NCBI GenBank assembly: GCA_013816725.1
Contig: JACDEA010000066.1
Location: forward strand, 1-8,793
DNA from: Actinomycetota bacterium
GTDB lineage: Bacteria; Actinomycetota; Acidimicrobiia; Acidimicrobiales; JACDEA01
DNA: 8,793 nt
Direction: 5' to 3'
Positions 6,395 to 8,793 of this stretch are shown piece after piece (the first letter of the stretch is position 1; every line of letters starts with the position of its first letter). A program made the position numbers and the translations under genes. The notes beneath the pieces were generated by a model, which saw only the letters and a program-made list of their open reading frames with translations, had not been told where the DNA came from and ran no database searches.

Positions 6395-7090
6395 ATGCTT
6401 TACCGAGGCCGCCCGTTGACGCTGACCGCTTGGGAGCCTGTCCTCGAGGACGAAGCTCCGCCCGGGTTGCCGCCCTTTGCAGTGCACCAGCCCGCCTCGC
6501 CGGCCCGGGCGCTCAAAGAGCTGCCCATCCTGATCGTGATCGCCGCGGTGATCGCGTTCGTCGTGCGCACATTCATCGCGCAGGCCTTCTACATCCCGTC
6601 GGGCTCGATGCTGCCCCAACTGCAGTTGCTCGACCGCGTCGTGGTGTCGAAGCTCAGCTATCACCTGCACGATCCGCGCCGGGGCGACATCGTCGTCTTC
6701 GACAACCCGCACCCGGCGCCGCCGGCTCCGGCCAAGCACGACAGCCCGGTGGGCCGCGTCGCCCGCAACATCGGTGAGGCCGTCGGTGTCGTGCAGCCCA
6801 GCACCGACGAGTTCATCAAGCGGGTGATCGGACTGCCGGGCGAGACCGTGGAGGGCCGCGAGGGCCACGTCTACGTCAACGGCCGCCTGCTCCAGGAGCC
6901 CTATCTGAAACCCGACGTCAACACCAGCTCGTTCACGCCAGTGACGATCCCCGATGGGCAGTTGTGGGTGATGGGCGACAATCGCACGAACTCGGGCGAC
7001 AGCCGGGTGTTCGGTCCGATCCGGGAGAGCACGATCGTCGGTCGGGCCATCGTGCGGGTTTGGCCGGTGTCGACCGCCAGCTTCTTATGA
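6395..7090 (+). CDS. lepB: Type I signal peptidase LepB
   Basis: LepB (231 aa) is the membrane-anchored Ser/Lys protease that cleaves signal peptides from proteins exported by Sec or Tat. A cytoplasmic N-terminus of about 40 residues precedes one transmembrane helix (LPILIVIAAVIAFVVRTFI, about 43-61). The catalytic Ser71 is in YIPSGSMLP, the general-base Lys142 in FIKRVIGLPGETVEG, and box E is MGDNRTNSGDSRVFGPI (193-209). Between the Ser and Lys regions lies an insert with PAPPAPAKHDSPVGRVARNIGE and then VVQPSTDE. Start choice: the ATG at 6395 has a weak GGCGGA site at 6380-6385; an in-frame TTG at 6374 would add seven residues (MVGGRAP) and lies close to the predicted transcript start. Both give a complete enzyme. 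Export-related partners Ffh and FtsY lie about 3 kb upstream. The identity is secure and only the start is uncertain. Confidence 0.95.
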   Translation: MLYRGRPLTLTAWEPVLEDEAPPGLPPFAVHQPASPARALKELPILIVIAAVIAFVVRTFIAQAFYIPSGSMLPQLQLLDRVVVSKLSYHLHDPRRGDIVVFDNPHPAPPAPAKHDSPVGRVARNIGEAVGVVQPSTDEFIKRVIGLPGETVEGREGHVYVNGRLLQEPYLKPDVNTSSFTPVTIPDGQLWVMGDNRTNSGDSRVFGPIRESTIVGRAIVRVWPVSTASFL

Positions 7091-7106
7091 CCACACAGCT
7101 ACGTCG

Positions 7107-7112
7107 TACTCT
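7107..7112 (+). promoter_or_regulatory. Candidate -10 box of the DUF2469 gene (TACTCT)
   Basis: TACTCT fits TANNNT and ends 7 bases before the ATG at 7119, which would put transcription initiation on or next to the start codon. The 28-nt gap after lepB contains no Shine-Dalgarno sequence. A third case of a TANNNT box at leaderless distance strengthens the pattern seen at ftsY and ffh. No clear -35 is visible. Confidence 0.35.
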
Positions 7113-7118
7113 TCTGCC

Positions 7119-7415
7119 ATGAGCTTCAGCGAGGACCTCGAGCGCTACGAGTCCGAGATCGAGCTCCAGCTGTATCAGGAGTACCGCGCCGTGCTGCCGA
7201 TGTTCCGGTACGTCGTGGAAACCGAGCGCCGGTTCTACCTCTCGAACGAAGTGAAGATGGAGGCCAAGAACGAGAACGGCCGCCCGTACTTCGAGATCGA
7301 GCTGGGCGACGCGTGGGTGTGGGACATGTACCGCCCCGCCCGTTTCGTCGCCTCGGTGCGCGTCGTCACGTTCAAGGACGTCAACGTCGAAGAGCTCCCC
7401 GAAAAAGAACTGTGA
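7119..7415 (+). CDS. DUF2469 family protein (conserved actinobacterial, function unknown)
   Basis: This 98-aa protein matches the DUF2469 family found across actinobacteria between lepB/rnhB and yraN. Recognisable blocks are the N-terminal MSFSEDLERYESEIELQLYQEYR, VLPMFRYVVETERRFYLSN, and EIELGDAWVWDMYRPARFVASVRVVTFKDVNVEEL. It is acidic and rich in aromatics, with no signal peptide, membrane segment or metal-binding cluster. The first 25 residues look helical and amphipathic; the rest is likely beta-rich. No catalytic motif is evident and no function should be assigned. The ATG at 7119 gives the family N-terminus. Its TGA overlaps the yraN GTG by 4 nt (GTGA, 7412-7415), so the two are probably made together, placing it next to a putative nuclease. 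Confidence 0.9.
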   Translation: MSFSEDLERYESEIELQLYQEYRAVLPMFRYVVETERRFYLSNEVKMEAKNENGRPYFEIELGDAWVWDMYRPARFVASVRVVTFKDVNVEELPEKEL

Positions 7416-7756
7416 GCGCGCATAACCGGTTGCTGGGCGCCCGCGGGGAAGCGGCGGCCGCGTCGTGGTACGAGGCCAACGGCTACGAAGTCGTCGACCG
7501 TAACTGGCGGTGCCGCGAGGGCGAGATCGACCTCGTCGTCCGCAATGGCCGCGTGTTCGTCTTCTGCGAGGTGAAGTCGCGCACGTCGATCCGCTTCGGC
7601 GCGCCGGCCGAGGCGATCACCCGGGACAAGCAAGCGCGCCTGCGCCGCTTGGCCGCGCGGTGGCTCGAGGACTCGCCGGTGCGGGCCATGGAGATCCGCT
7701 TCGACGTCGCCGCCGTGCTCGACGGATCGGTCGAGGTGCTGCAGGGGGCGTTCTAG
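7412..7756 (+). CDS. yraN: UPF0102 family putative nuclease YraN
   Basis: This 114-aa protein belongs to the YraN/UPF0102 family, which has a PD-(D/E)xK (Holliday-junction-resolvase-like) fold. It is thought to act on DNA, though its role is not settled. The family starts are visible: NRLLGARGEAAAASWYEANGYEVVDRNWRC. The active-site pattern is GEIDLVV with Asp40, followed by FCEVKSR with Glu53 and Lys55; the upstream Glu13 in RGEAAA completes the usual acidic set. The GTG at 7412 is chosen because it overlaps the DUF2469 stop codon and gives the canonical start; a longer frame to 7313 would overlap DUF2469 by about 100 bases. The stop TAG is followed directly, in the same frame, by the GTG of the next gene. 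In many actinobacteria comM and dprA come next; here they do not. Confidence 0.93.
   Translation: MSAHNRLLGARGEAAAASWYEANGYEVVDRNWRCREGEIDLVVRNGRVFVFCEVKSRTSIRFGAPAEAITRDKQARLRRLAARWLEDSPVRAMEIRFDVAAVLDGSVEVLQGAF
7743..7748 (+). promoter_or_regulatory. Ribosome-binding site of the PLP enzyme gene
   Basis: AGGGGG inside the last codons of yraN lies 8 bases before the GTG at 7757. It supports GTG 7757 as the start even though it directly abuts the yraN stop codon and no ATG is available nearby. Confidence 0.5.

Positions 7757-8793
<1,037 letters not shown>

Overview
The window reads as a chromosomal segment of a high-GC actinobacterium, most likely class Acidimicrobiia. This is inferred from the strongly G/C-ending codons, the order smc-ftsY-ffh-rpsP-KH-rimM-trmD-rplS-lepB-DUF2469-yraN, the actinobacteria-restricted DUF2469 gene, a transmembrane N-terminus on FtsY, and a LepB insert (GRVARNIGEAVGVVQPSTDEF) of a kind I associate with Acidimicrobiia. 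No mobile element, CRISPR array, rRNA or tRNA gene was seen.

Layout. Bases 2-784 hold the 3' end of smc (chromosome condensation ATPase). A strong hairpin follows its stop codon directly. ftsY (862-2016) and ffh (2053-3408) encode the two GTPases of co-translational membrane targeting; each is preceded by a near-identical TAGGCT box about 10 nt from its ATG, suggesting leaderless or nearly leaderless transcripts. From ffh a tightly packed run continues with rpsP, a KH-domain RNA-binding protein with an acidic N-terminal extension, rimM, trmD and rplS: two ribosomal proteins, a 16S maturation factor, a tRNA methyltransferase and an RNA chaperone. Several stop and start codons overlap by 4 nt.

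Bases 5690-5804 hold a perfect tandem array of five 21-bp units plus a partial one. It starts on the base after the rplS stop codon. A convergent VOC-superfamily (glyoxalase-like) gene on the minus strand, 5786-6253, ends inside the last unit and takes its stop codon from it. The divergent gap 6254-6394 carries an 11-bp perfect inverted repeat and a plausible lepB promoter.

The last part is on the plus strand: lepB (type I signal peptidase), a DUF2469 gene with its own leaderless-type -10 box, yraN (UPF0102 putative nuclease), and a PLP-dependent Cys/Met-metabolism enzyme that runs off the window end a few residues short of its expected C-terminus. Compared with the familiar actinobacterial order, rnhB is missing between lepB and DUF2469, the VOC gene is extra, and the PLP enzyme sits where comM/dprA often follow yraN.

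The core is conserved housekeeping: protein export (FtsY, Ffh, LepB), ribosome assembly and translation (S16, L19, RimM, TrmD, KH protein) and chromosome maintenance (SMC, YraN). The least explained elements are the 21-bp array, the divergent inverted repeat, the acidic KH extension and the compact PLP enzyme.
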